Source of the DNA: Ideonella aquatica
GTDB lineage: Bacteria; Pseudomonadota; Gammaproteobacteria; Burkholderiales; Burkholderiaceae_C
Direction of reading: 5' to 3'
Assembly: GCF_018069755.1 (NCBI RefSeq)
Contig: NZ_JAGQDE010000011.1
Location: forward strand, 116,784 to 180,783
Length of the DNA: 64,000 nucleotides
Part shown: one piece after another, positions 17,250 to 25,907 of the stretch
Layout of the letters: each line of letters opens with the position of its first letter
How positions within the stretch are numbered: position 1 is the first letter of the stretch
Translations under genes and position numbers: made by a program
The notes under the pieces: generated by a model
What the model was told of the DNA's origin: nothing
The model's database searches: none
The model's input: the letters and a program-made list of their open reading frames with translations, nothing else

Positions 17250-18733
17250 TGTCCCCCGCCCTGCCGCAGCGCCTGCCCCACCGCCTGCGCCGCGCCACGC
17301 TGCTGGTCAGCCTGGTGCTGGCCGCACTGCCCGCCGCCGCCACGCCCGGCGTCGATGAGCCCCCCGTGCCCGGCGCGCCGCGCGCGCTGGCCCTGCCCGA
17401 CATCCATGAAGACCGCCTGCCCAACGGCCTGCGCCTGGTGGTGGTGCCGCGCCCCAGCGTGCCGCTGGTCAGCGTGGTGCTGCACCTGGCCCCCGGCAGC
17501 AGCGCCGAGCCCGCCGGCCGCGCCGGCCTGAGCAGCCTGACCGCGCAATTGCGCCTGAAGGGCGCACGCGTGGGCGGCCAGGCCCTCAGCGCCAGCGCGC
17601 TGGCGCAGCGCGCCGAGGCGCTGGGTGGCGCGCTGGACGCCGGCGCCAGCCGCGGCGGCCTGAGCACCAGCATGACCGTCATCACGCCCAACGTCGCGCA
17701 AGCGCTGACCCTGGTCGCCGCCGTGGTGCGCGACCCGCTGCTGGCCGCTGACGAACTGGAGCGCCTGAAGGCCCAGACCCTGGACAGCCTGAAGATCCCG
17801 TTGGCCGACCCGATGCAACTGGCCAGCCTGGCGGCCACCCAGGGCGCCTGGGGCGCCTCGGTGTTCGGCAGCCAGGCCACACCGGCCAGCGTCGGCCGCA
17901 TCACGCTGGACGAGATCCGCGAGCTGCAGCGCCGCCTGGCCCAGCCGCAGCAGGCCACGCTGGTGATGGTGGGCGACATCACACCGGCGCAAGCGCGCGA
18001 CCTGGCCCAGCAGACGCTGGGCGACTGGCGCGGCAGCGACGCCTCGCCACCCTCCGCCCGCCGCGAGCCGCCCGCGCCGCAGACGCCGCGCACCGTGCTG
18101 GTCAACCTGCCCGGCGCCGGCCAGAGCGGCGTGGTGGTCACCGCGCCCGGCGTGGCGACCGATTCGCCCGAGCGCCGCGCGGCCCAGCTGGCCACCGCGG
18201 TGCTGGGCGGCGGCTACTCGGCGCGGCTGGGCGCCGAGCTGCGCATCAAGCGCGGCCTGACCTACGGCGCCACCGCCGTGCACGACAGCCAGGCCAGCGG
18301 CGGCATCCTCAAGGCCGCCGCCCAGACCAAGCCCAGCACCGCCGCCGAGCTGGCCCAGGTGACGATGGACGAGATGCAGCGCCTGGGCCGCGAGGCCCCG
18401 GGCGCCGATGAGCTGGCAGCGCGCAAGGCCTCGCTGATCGGCGGCTTCTCGCGCCAGTTCGACACCACCGGCGGCATCGCCGGCATCGTCATCAGCGAAC
18501 TGGAACGCGGTCGCCAGCTGGCGCAGCTGCGCCAGGTGGTGCCCGAGATCGAAGCCGTCAGCGCCGAGCAGGTGCGCGATTACGCCGCCCGCCACTGGCA
18601 GGCCAGCCAGCTGCGCACCGTGATCGTCGGCGACGTGGCCGCCAGCGGCCCCACGCTGAAGGCCCTGGACCCGCAGGCGCTGAGCCTGGAGGCGGCGGCC
18701 CTGGACCTGGAGTCGCCCACGCTGAAGCGTTGA
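17249..18733 (+). CDS. M16-family peptidase, inactive partner subunit
   Basis: 494 residues with a signal peptide (LLVSLVLAALPAAA) and an M16 fold recognisable from EDRLPNGLRLVVVPRPSVPLVSV and the C-terminal GGGYSARLGAELRIKRGLTYG. Where the catalytic HxxEH should be, the sequence reads GLSSLTAQLRLKG, so the zinc ligands are missing. This is the usual arrangement for the non-catalytic subunit of a bacterial M16 heterodimer, which helps bind substrate. It overlaps the active subunit by one base (TGATG), arguing for stoichiometric expression. Confidence 0.9.
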   Translation: MSPALPQRLPHRLRRATLLVSLVLAALPAAATPGVDEPPVPGAPRALALPDIHEDRLPNGLRLVVVPRPSVPLVSVVLHLAPGSSAEPAGRAGLSSLTAQLRLKGARVGGQALSASALAQRAEALGGALDAGASRGGLSTSMTVITPNVAQALTLVAAVVRDPLLAADELERLKAQTLDSLKIPLADPMQLASLAATQGAWGASVFGSQATPASVGRITLDEIRELQRRLAQPQQATLVMVGDITPAQARDLAQQTLGDWRGSDASPPSARREPPAPQTPRTVLVNLPGAGQSGVVVTAPGVATDSPERRAAQLATAVLGGGYSARLGAELRIKRGLTYGATAVHDSQASGGILKAAAQTKPSTAAELAQVTMDEMQRLGREAPGADELAARKASLIGGFSRQFDTTGGIAGIVISELERGRQLAQLRQVVPEIEAVSAEQVRDYAARHWQASQLRTVIVGDVAASGPTLKALDPQALSLEAAALDLESPTLKR

Positions 18734-18742
18734 CGCCGCCGT

Positions 18743-18767
18743 CGGGGCCGCTATCATCGCGGCCCCG
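18743..18767. repeat. 9-base palindrome framing a TATCAT core
   Basis: CGGGGCCGC and GCGGCCCCG flank the 7-base core TATCATC. It lies 10 bases after the M16 stop and 175 bases before the DUF2087 start. TATCAT matches the sigma-70 -10 consensus in five of six positions, so this could be a promoter inside an operator palindrome; alternatively it is a terminator-type hairpin without a U-tract. Apart from this palindrome I see nothing clear in 18734-18942. Confidence 0.4.
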
Positions 18768-18942
18768 GTCGGCAGTTCACCGAGGCGTTGCCGCGCAGCC
18801 TGTCTGCGAGCTGAACCTGCCCTGAATCCCTCACCGTCTGTGGCTCACCTGTCCTCTGGTGTGCACCGCGGCTGCAAGTCGGCAACCCCAGCCGGCGCGG
18901 GCCTGCCCCGCGCCACTCCCCCGGTGCATGCAGGAGACTTGC

Positions 18943-19590
18943 ATGAACACGGAACCCTCCTCCGCGGCCCGCCGCCATGAACGCCCTGCGCAGCGCCATC
19001 GCGTGCCGCTGCACAGCCCCGACCTGTCGGGCTTTGCCAAGGCGCTGCGGCGCCAGCTGCTGGGCCACCACGCCGAGCACGCCGAACCGCCCAGCCATAC
19101 CCAGTTGCTGCAGATGCTGGCCCACGCCGCCGGCCACCGCAACTGGCAGGCGATGCGCGCCATGGCGCCGATGCTGGCCCCCGAACCGCCCGCCGAGGCG
19201 CCACCGCCCGTGGACGACACGCCCGACGCACCCGCCGCGCCACTGAGTGCCGCCGCCGCCAAGGCCCTGACCCAGTTTGATGACCAGGGCCGGCTGACCC
19301 GCTGGCCGCACAAGCACAGCGTGCAGCGGCTGGCGATGTGGGTGCTGTGGACGCGCTTCGACACCGGCCGGCACTACACCGAGCGCGAGGTCAACACGCT
19401 GCTCAAGGCCTGGACCATCTATGGCGACCACGTCACGCCGCGGCGCGAGCTGATCAACATGGGCCTGCTCGCCCGCGAGGACGACTGCTCGGCCTACTGG
19501 AAGCTGCCACAGCGCCCCGGCGACGAGGTGCAGGCCCTGCTGCAGGCCGTGCGCGAGCGCAGCCGGCGCGGCCTGCGGCTGGCGCGCTGA
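18943..19590 (+). CDS. DUF2087-domain protein
   Basis: 215 residues. The C-terminal half (about 125-195) matches the DUF2087 winged-helix-like domain: [16 protein letters not shown], then [10 protein letters not shown], then [13 protein letters not shown] and a final YWKL. The N-terminal half is helical and Pro/Ala-rich with a positively charged start. DUF2087 modules often accompany DNA-binding regulators, so a regulatory or RNA-binding role is plausible but unproven. The ATG at 18943 follows AGGAGAC, a good ribosome site. It ends 10 bases before a long inverted repeat. Confidence 0.8.
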   Translation: MNTEPSSAARRHERPAQRHRVPLHSPDLSGFAKALRRQLLGHHAEHAEPPSHTQLLQMLAHAAGHRNWQAMRAMAPMLAPEPPAEAPPPVDDTPDAPAAPLSAAAAKALTQFDDQGRLTRWPHKHSVQRLAMWVLWTRFDTGRHYTEREVNTLLKAWTIYGDHVTPRRELINMGLLAREDDCSAYWKLPQRPGDEVQALLQAVRERSRRGLRLAR

Positions 19591-19599
19591 TCGCCCCCT

Positions 19600-19630
19600 G
19601 ACGGGAGCGGCGACAATCGCCGCTCCCGTC
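19600..19630. repeat. 14-base perfect inverted repeat upstream of trpS
   Basis: Arms at 19600-19613 and 19617-19630 are exact reverse complements around CAA. The core GACAAT (19612-19617) resembles a -10 element 38 bases before the trpS ATG. The repeat also lies 10 bases after the DUF2087 stop and could act as a terminator, although no T-run follows. It is the longest perfect palindrome I noticed in the window. Confidence 0.5.
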
Positions 19631-19654
19631 GTTCCACCGCTGCACTGCGCCACC

Positions 19655-20968
19655 ATGCCCGTCACCCGCGTCCTCACCGGCATCACCACCACCGGCACCC
19701 TGCACCTGGGCAACTATGTGGGCGCCGTGCGCCCCTGCATCGATGCCAGCCGGCGCGCCGACGTCGACAGCTTCTTCTTCATGGCCGACTACCACGCGCT
19801 GATCAAGTGCGACGAGCCGGCCCGCATCGAGGCCAGCCGGCTGCAGATCGCCGCCACCTGGATCGCCGCCGGCCTGGACACCGACCGCGCCACCTTCTAC
19901 CGCCAGAGCGACATCCCCGAGATCCCCGAGCTGACCTGGCTGCTGACCTGCGTCATCGGCAAGGGCCAGATGAACCGCGCCCACGCCTACAAGGCCGCCA
20001 CCGACGCCAACGCCGCCGCCGGCGAAGACGCCGACGCCGGCATCACGATGGGCCTGTACTGCTACCCCATCCTGATGGCCGCCGACATCCTGATGTTCAA
20101 CGCCCATGTGGTGCCGGTGGGCAAGGACCAGGTGCAGCACATCGAGATGGCGCGCGACGTGGCGCAGCGCTTCAACCACCTCTACGGCGCCGCCATCAAC
20201 CGCGAGTTCTTCGTGCTGCCCGAGGCGCAGATCGACGCCGAGATGGAGCTGCTGCCCGGCCTGGACGGCCGCAAGATGAGCAAGAGCTATGACAACGTCA
20301 TCCCGCTGTTCGAGGGCGGCGAGAAGGCGTTGCGCGAGGCCATCGCCCGCATCGTCACCGACAGCCGCCTGCCCGGCGAGCCCAAGGAGCCCGAAGGCAC
20401 CGCGCTGATCCAGATCTTCGACGCCTTCGCCACGCCCGAGGAGCGTGCCGCCTTCCGGGCCGAGCTGCGCGCCGGCCTGGCCTGGGGCGAGGCCAAGCAG
20501 CGCCTGTTCGAGCAGATCAACCGCCAGATCGCGCCGATGCGCGCGCGTTACGACGCACTGATGGCCGAGCCCGAGAAGATCGAGGCCATCCTGCAGGCTG
20601 GCGCCGCCAAGGCCCGCGCCATCGCCCGCCCGCTGCTCGATGAGCTGCGCCACGCGGTGGGCCTGCGCCGCTTCCAGGCGCTGGCCGCGCCGGTGGACGC
20701 TGGCGTCAAGGCCAAGGTCCAGCTGCCGGTGTTCAAGCAGTACCGCGAGGCCGACAACCGCTTCTACTTCAAGCTCAGCGCCCACGATGGCCGGGTGCTG
20801 CTGCAAAGCCAGGGCTTTGACGGCGGCCGCGACGCCGGCGCCTGGGTCAAGCGCTTGAAAACTGAAGGCGCCGCCGCGCTGGATGGCGCACCGGTGGCGC
20901 TGGGCGACGGCGTGGCTGCGGCCGAGGTGGCGCAGGCCCTGGCTGCGCTGATCGCCGCCGAGCAGTAA
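19655..20968 (+). CDS. trpS: tryptophan--tRNA ligase with C-terminal DUF1508-like domain
   Basis: 437 residues. The class I signatures are present: HIGH as GTLHLGNY (His17) and KMSKS at 207-211 ([10 protein letters not shown]), with the tryptophan-binding and dimer elements between them ([35 protein letters not shown]). It charges tRNA-Trp. It is about 100 residues longer than E. coli TrpS: residues 350-437 add a segment with [30 protein letters not shown] and a hydrophobic end. This resembles the DUF1508/YegP fold (F-Y-F-K-L...S-x-G-F). I believe such tails occur in beta-proteobacterial TrpS; the role is unknown. Confidence 0.95.
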   Translation: MPVTRVLTGITTTGTLHLGNYVGAVRPCIDASRRADVDSFFFMADYHALIKCDEPARIEASRLQIAATWIAAGLDTDRATFYRQSDIPEIPELTWLLTCVIGKGQMNRAHAYKAATDANAAAGEDADAGITMGLYCYPILMAADILMFNAHVVPVGKDQVQHIEMARDVAQRFNHLYGAAINREFFVLPEAQIDAEMELLPGLDGRKMSKSYDNVIPLFEGGEKALREAIARIVTDSRLPGEPKEPEGTALIQIFDAFATPEERAAFRAELRAGLAWGEAKQRLFEQINRQIAPMRARYDALMAEPEKIEAILQAGAAKARAIARPLLDELRHAVGLRRFQALAAPVDAGVKAKVQLPVFKQYREADNRFYFKLSAHDGRVLLQSQGFDGGRDAGAWVKRLKTEGAAALDGAPVALGDGVAAAEVAQALAALIAAEQ

Positions 20969-20996
20969 GCTGCGCTCCTCACCAGGAGGAGCCCTC

Positions 20997-21982
20997 ATGA
21001 TCCGGATGCCGACCTGGCTGCGCGCCGCCGCCGCCACGCTGACCCTGGCCGCCACCGCCGCCACCGCCGCCCACGCCGCCCCACCCGAGGCCCAGCGCAC
21101 CCAGGTGCCCGGCTTCTACCGCCACGCGCTGGGCGACTTCACCGTCACCTCGCTCTACGACGGCTACATCGACCTGCCGCCCACGCTGCTGCACGGCCTG
21201 CGCGCACCGCAGATCCAGTCGCTGCTGGCGCGCATGTTCATCGCCAACGAAAAAGGCGTGCAGACCGCCGTCAACGCCTACCTGGTGCACACCGGCGAGC
21301 ACCTGGTGCTGGTGGACGCCGGCGCCGCCAGCTGCTTCGGCCCCACGCTGGGCCAGGTGGGTGCCAACCTGCGCGCCGCCGGTGTGGACCCCGCCGATGT
21401 GGACGTGGTGCTGCTGACCCACCTGCACGCCGACCACCTGTGCGGCCTGCGCGATGCCGCCGGCCAGCCAGCCTTCCCCAAGGCCACCGTCTGGGCTGCC
21501 AAGCAAGACGCCGACTTCTGGCTCAGCCAGACCGTGGCCGACAAGGCCCCCGAGGGCATGAAGGGCTTCTTCCAGATGGCCCGCGACGGCGTGCGCCCTA
21601 CCAGGCCCAGGGCCGCTTTCGCACCTTCAACGACGGCGACGCCCTGGTGCCCGGCCTGAGCGTGGTGCCCACCCATGGCCACACGCCCGGCCACAGCTCC
21701 TTCCTGTTCAGCTCCAAGGGCCGGCAGCTGCTGGTCTGGGGCGACGTGGTGCACTCGCACGCGGTGCAATTCGCCCACCCCGAGGTGTCGCTGGAATTCG
21801 ACGTCAACCAGAAGCAGGCCATCGCCACCCGCAAGGCGCTGTTCCAACGCGCCGCCCAAGCCGGCTGGCAGATCGCCGGCGCGCACCTGCCCTTCCCGGG
21901 GCTGGGGCGCATCCGCCAGGATGCAAAGGGCTATGCGTGGGTGCCGGTGGAGTTCGGGCCGATCCGGGCGGATCAGCCCTGA
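20997..21982 (+). pseudogene. MBL-fold metallohydrolase with a single-base frameshift
   Basis: A good ribosome site (AGGAGGA) and a signal peptide (LTLAATAATAAHA) open a metallo-beta-lactamase-fold protein of the methyl-parathion-hydrolase/lactonase type. The first zinc motif THLHADH is near residue 141. The frame then runs into unrelated sequence and stops at 21659. From 21599 the next frame continues the protein perfectly, with GRFRTFNDGDALVPG, the second zinc motif THGHTPGHS, WGDVVHSH and AHLPFPG, to a stop at 21980-21982. Restoring one C in the CCC run at 21596-21598 (VR-PYQAQGRF) rebuilds an intact protein of about 328 residues with every metal ligand. It is either a recent inactivation or a sequencing error in a homopolymer. 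Confidence 0.85.
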
Positions 21983-22074
21983 GGCCTGCGCGCGGGCGTG
22001 CACCCCGCCCCTCCGACCGCCCGGACCACACCTGCTTCCCTTGGGAGGGACCCATCGTGGCGTCCGGCAGAGGA

Positions 22075-24579
22075 TCAATGCGCGCCGCGCAGCAAACGAC
22101 CAAGCGGGCGCCTGAGCGGCCCGCGCACTTCGGTGGCGCCAGGCGAAGTGGCCTTCTGACGCATCAGGCCGGTCGAGGTGAACACATCGAGGCGGCCATC
22201 ACCGGTCAGGTCGGCCACGACCAGCTCCGCGTGGCCGCCGCCGCCGTAAAGCGTTTCGGCGCCCAAGCTGCCGTCGGCCTGCTGAAGGTAAAGGCCGACG
22301 CCATAGCTGTCATGCAGCGCGACGACGTCGATGCGGCCGTCGCCGTCCATGTCGGCCAGCGCAAGACGCGACAGATTCGTGGCCGAGTTCAGCAACGAGA
22401 CAGGCCCGAAGCTGCCAGTGGGCAACTGCAATCTCACGGCGATCTGGGCGTCCATGCCGCAGCCGGGGGCGATCAGCACCAAGTCGGCGCGGCCATCGCT
22501 GTTGACGTCGCCCACCACCACGTCGTACTCACCACCGCAGTGTGGCGCGGCCCATTGCGTGCCCGCCATGAAGCTGCCGTCCGGCTTCTGTAGCAGGATC
22601 TCCACGCCGTAGTCATCCGAGGTGCTCAGCAGGCCCCAGAACAGCAGATCGTCAAGGCCATCGCCGTTGACATCGGCCACACGCAGCGCGTACAGCGACC
22701 GCAGCGCCGGCGCGAGGTCCGTCGGTGACGAGAACACGCCAGCCGAGGTCTGCCGCCAAACGCGCAGCTTCGACATGCCGGAGGGGCCGCTGGAGTCCAT
22801 TGGCAAGGTCGCCAGTGACGGCAGGCCCTGCGTCCGAATGCGCTCCAGTTGTGAAGTGGCCGTGGTCAGCGCCAGCGTCGCGGCCCTGCGCAGGCTGCCG
22901 TCGGTCTGGCGCAGCAGCACCTGGATGTTGCACCCCGTGGCCACGACGACATCGGTCCGGCCGTCGCCATCGACATCGGTGGGCAGGCCCCCGACCAGGT
23001 CGCAGCCCGGCCCCACCGACACCGGCACGGCCACCGGCGCCGCCAGCGATCCGTCGGACTGCTGCCGCACGTCGTACAGACCCACAGAGCCTGGCTGGGA
23101 GACCCAGCCCAGCACCAGCAGGTCGGTTCGCCCGTCGCCATCCAGATCGGCAGCCTTCGCTTCGGAGATGCTGTCCAGGCCCGACAGCGCCACCGGCAGC
23201 CCGAGGCGGCCGTTGTCGGTGCGAAACCTCGACAGGACGCCCGGGCCCATCGCATTGCCCAGTGCATCGGTCACGCCGTGAACTTCGATGCTGTAGTAGT
23301 AGGCCCGTGCCAAGGGCGTGCTGGGCGTCAGCGTGACCCGCGTGCCGCTGATACCGAGCGTAGCCTGGACGACGCCATCGGGGCCGACGAGCTGCACGCT
23401 GCTGGCGTTGACCGTCTCGGGCAGAGGCGCCTCGCCGAAATCTATCTGGACCTGCACATCGGTCGGCACATCGACACTGCCGTCTGCAGGCACCACCGCG
23501 GTCACGGCCGGCGGGTCGCGGTCGACGGTGAATGTCCACTCGCGTGCACCCGAGAGCGGGTTGGTCGCCAGGTCCTGCACGCTGGCGGCCAAGGTCACGG
23601 TGTAGGTGCCGCTGGCGGGCACGCCCGTGGGTGCGAAGGCCAGCGTGCGCTCGTCAACCCAGCTCACCGTGCCCGGCAGCGCAGCACCGCTGGCGCCTTT
23701 CACCGTCATCAAGGCTTGCGCATCGCCATGCGCGTCCATGGCCTCGCTGAAGCTCACCTGCACCGCCGTGCCCGTTCCCACGGAGGACGCTTCCGGCACG
23801 CGCGCGCTGATCGTCGGCGCCACGCGCTCGCTGCGCAGGCCTCCTACGTTGTAGGCAGTGATCTGGCTGTCCTCCGTGTCGGAACCGCCAGGTCCGGCGG
23901 TCACGTAGCGCGCCTTCACCAGGCCCACGTCAGGTGCGAACCAGGCGTCAAGCGTGACCGTCACGATGACCGGCGACCCGCCGCTGCTCAAGGTCACGGT
24001 CTCGGTGAGGACTGTGCGCACGTGCGCCGCTTGCTGGAAGTCACCGGCCAGGGTGGTGACCACACCGAAGGCCACGACCTCCTGGTCGGCCCGCAAGTGC
24101 AGTGAGTCGGCCCGACCGTCACCATCCACGTCCTCGATGACGATGCCGCCCTGATCCAGCGGCACGCTGGTCTGACCTGACTGCAGCGGCAGCGGCAGGA
24201 TGGGCACAGTCGACAGGGCGCGCTCCACCGCATCCGCCTGGGCGGATGGCAACTGCAGCACCCCGGCGGAGGTGCGGTCATAAAGGGATTCGGTGGTGCC
24301 GCTGCTGTCAGTCTCCTCGACGATCGCCACAGTGCGACCGTTGACTGCGCGCGTGCCGGTCACCCGACTGACGACGGCGCCTGCATCGGGACGCTGGTAG
24401 CGCCAGACGGCGCCGGCCGTGGTGGGGAAGTAGTCGGCGCCAGGCTTGCCGATGTCCACGCCGCCGGGTTCTTCGCCGCCACCGCCACCGCTGCTGCCGC
24501 CGCCGCCGCAAGCCGTCAGCAACGCGACGATGCCCATCGCACACGCCGCACGGACGCGGCAGCAAAGCCTTGTATTCAT
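22075..24579 (-). CDS. FG-GAP repeat lipoprotein with Ig-like (Big_5) domains
   Basis: 834 residues. A lipoprotein signal ends in the lipobox LLTAC followed by a glycine/serine-rich linker, so it is lipid-anchored. Residues of roughly 40-240 form an N-terminal domain with one DVDGDGRAD loop. Then two Big_5-type Ig-like domains follow (APTISARVPEASSV, SFSEAMDA; PPAVTAVVPADGSVDV, GVTDALGNAMG). About six FG-GAP blades complete it (DLDGDGRTD, DVDGDGRTD, DVNGDGLDD, DVNSDGRAD, DMDGDGRID, DLTGDGRLD). It is probably a surface-exposed adhesion or binding protein. The ATG at 24579 has GGGAG upstream. It is a single gene, convergent with the frameshifted MBL gene. Confidence 0.88.
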   Translation of the reverse strand: MNTRLCCRVRAACAMGIVALLTACGGGGSSGGGGGEEPGGVDIGKPGADYFPTTAGAVWRYQRPDAGAVVSRVTGTRAVNGRTVAIVEETDSSGTTESLYDRTSAGVLQLPSAQADAVERALSTVPILPLPLQSGQTSVPLDQGGIVIEDVDGDGRADSLHLRADQEVVAFGVVTTLAGDFQQAAHVRTVLTETVTLSSGGSPVIVTVTLDAWFAPDVGLVKARYVTAGPGGSDTEDSQITAYNVGGLRSERVAPTISARVPEASSVGTGTAVQVSFSEAMDAHGDAQALMTVKGASGAALPGTVSWVDERTLAFAPTGVPASGTYTVTLAASVQDLATNPLSGAREWTFTVDRDPPAVTAVVPADGSVDVPTDVQVQIDFGEAPLPETVNASSVQLVGPDGVVQATLGISGTRVTLTPSTPLARAYYYSIEVHGVTDALGNAMGPGVLSRFRTDNGRLGLPVALSGLDSISEAKAADLDGDGRTDLLVLGWVSQPGSVGLYDVRQQSDGSLAAPVAVPVSVGPGCDLVGGLPTDVDGDGRTDVVVATGCNIQVLLRQTDGSLRRAATLALTTATSQLERIRTQGLPSLATLPMDSSGPSGMSKLRVWRQTSAGVFSSPTDLAPALRSLYALRVADVNGDGLDDLLFWGLLSTSDDYGVEILLQKPDGSFMAGTQWAAPHCGGEYDVVVGDVNSDGRADLVLIAPGCGMDAQIAVRLQLPTGSFGPVSLLNSATNLSRLALADMDGDGRIDVVALHDSYGVGLYLQQADGSLGAETLYGGGGHAELVVADLTGDGRLDVFTSTGLMRQKATSPGATEVRGPLRRPLGRLLRGAH

Positions 24580-24604
24580 GACCTGTCTCCCTGTCCCCAC
24601 ACTA

Positions 24605-24614
24605 CACTATAGTG
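24605..24614. promoter_or_regulatory. CACTATAGTG palindrome with -10-like TATAGT
   Basis: A perfect 10-base palindrome 26 bases upstream of the lipoprotein ATG (24579). Read on the minus strand TATAGT matches the -10 consensus in five of six positions at a plausible distance. It is one of few AT-rich spots in this stretch. It is symmetric, so it could also drive the divergent gene at 24784 or bind a dimeric regulator. Confidence 0.45.
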
Positions 24615-24783
24615 CCTGGGGATCGAGCCCTGCGCCTTCCGGCCGGTGGCCAGCGTTGGTGCAGGACCGGTCGGGTCTGATGCGTCGACGGTTTCTGGAG
24701 CGGCGTCGCGTGCATGGGCGACCGTACAGACCGGCCCGGATACGGCATGCTCGGGGCTGCCTGCACTCAACGAGAGCGCTGCC

Positions 24784-25782
24784 ATGCATGTGCCTGCCGT
24801 CGCCTGGTTCCTCGTTTCCCTTGTGGTCGCCGGATCACCGCCATCGGTCGCTCAGTCGTCGCCGGCTCGCAGTGCCGACGTGCAGGCGGTGGCACCCGGC
24901 GTGTGGTGGCTGCCTGGCCGGTTCGAGCGCGAGCGCCAGCCCGACGGCAACAGCCTGATCCTGCAGGGTCCGCAGGGCATCGTGATCGTCGACAGCGGTC
25001 GCCACGCCGAACACACCCAGGCGCTGCTGGACTGGGTGCGCGCGAGTGGCCAGCCCCTGCGTGCGGTGGTGAACAGCCACTGGCACCTCGACCACCTGGG
25101 TGGCAATGCCATGCTGCGCGCGGCGGCGCCCGCCATGCGCGCGTACGCAGCACCTGCTGTGCGAGACGCCGTGCGCCGGCGCATGCCCGAGTCGGCCATC
25201 GATCTTGAGCGCATGAAAGCCGACCCGCAGATCGACGAGGCCACCCGCCGCATGGTCGAGATCGACCTGGCCCTGTATGCGCGTCGGGAGGCGCTTGAAC
25301 CCGACGTGCTGATCGAAGGGCCAGCGCAGGATCTCACCCTTGCCGGCCGCCCGCTGCGGGTCGGCGTGGCGTTCGGTGTCAGTGGCGGCGACCTGTGGCT
25401 GTTCGATCCTGCCAGCGGAACGCTCGCGGTGGGCGACTTCGTGACGCTGCCGGTCCCCTTCTTCGATACCGCCTGCCCCGAGCGCTGGAGAGCGTCGCTC
25501 TCCGAGCTGGCCTCGATGCCCTTCGAGCGGGTCGTGCCCGGGCACGGCCCCATCATGAACCGGGCCGAGTTCGACCGCTACCGCGCGGCGTACGACCGCT
25601 TGCTGGCCTGTGCCGGCAGCGCTCGCGCCGCGAGCGAATGCAGCGACGGCTGGCTGGCCGACCTGGGGCCGATGCTGCCTGCCGGCGGCGAGCGCGGCGC
25701 ACAGGGCATGCTGAAGTACTACCTTGAGGAACGCCTGCGCGCTGAGCCGGCACGAACGGCGGCCGACTGCGCCGCCAGCTGA
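24784..25782 (+). CDS. secreted MBL-fold protein, one zinc ligand missing
   Basis: 332 residues with a signal peptide ending near SVAQS. The fold is the metallo-beta-lactamase type: GIVIVDSG, then the zinc motif NSHWHLDHLGG (His99, His101, Asp103, His104), LAVGDF (Asp218) and the last ligand VPGHGP (His254). The position that normally holds the H-T-x-G-D histidine reads VSGGD (199-203), so the third ligand of the Zn1 site is absent. The enzyme may be mononuclear, bind metal differently, or be inactive. The ATG at 24784 is chosen because the signal peptide starts there; the ribosome site is weak. It is divergent from the FG-GAP lipoprotein. Confidence 0.82.
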   Translation: MHVPAVAWFLVSLVVAGSPPSVAQSSPARSADVQAVAPGVWWLPGRFERERQPDGNSLILQGPQGIVIVDSGRHAEHTQALLDWVRASGQPLRAVVNSHWHLDHLGGNAMLRAAAPAMRAYAAPAVRDAVRRRMPESAIDLERMKADPQIDEATRRMVEIDLALYARREALEPDVLIEGPAQDLTLAGRPLRVGVAFGVSGGDLWLFDPASGTLAVGDFVTLPVPFFDTACPERWRASLSELASMPFERVVPGHGPIMNRAEFDRYRAAYDRLLACAGSARAASECSDGWLADLGPMLPAGGERGAQGMLKYYLEERLRAEPARTAADCAAS

Positions 25783-25880
25783 GGCGAAGGGTATGCGTCG
25801 TTCTCCTGGCGGTGGCGGCACGAGCACCGATCAACTGACGCGGTGGGCATTGGGCCGCGTTGCGAAGCGTGGGGCCGCCT

Positions 25881-25907
25881 CCCTATGCCGCCCCCCTATG
25901 CCGCCCC
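25881..25907. repeat. 13-base tandem duplication at the argP 3' end
   Basis: CCCTATGCCGCCCC occurs twice in a row with a period of 13 bases. The second copy contains the argP stop codon (25896-25898). The duplication is not a multiple of three, so it may have changed the last codons of argP. Slippage is the simplest origin. Confidence 0.5.

Noticed and set aside
18734..18942. Possible riboswitch or small RNA in the 209-base gap before the DUF2087 gene
   Set aside because: Apart from the palindrome at 18743 I found no conserved riboswitch core or terminator pair.
19600..19630. Simple intrinsic terminator of the DUF2087 gene
   Set aside because: The stem is strong, but no T-run follows and the core looks like a -10 element, so I listed it as a repeat of uncertain role.
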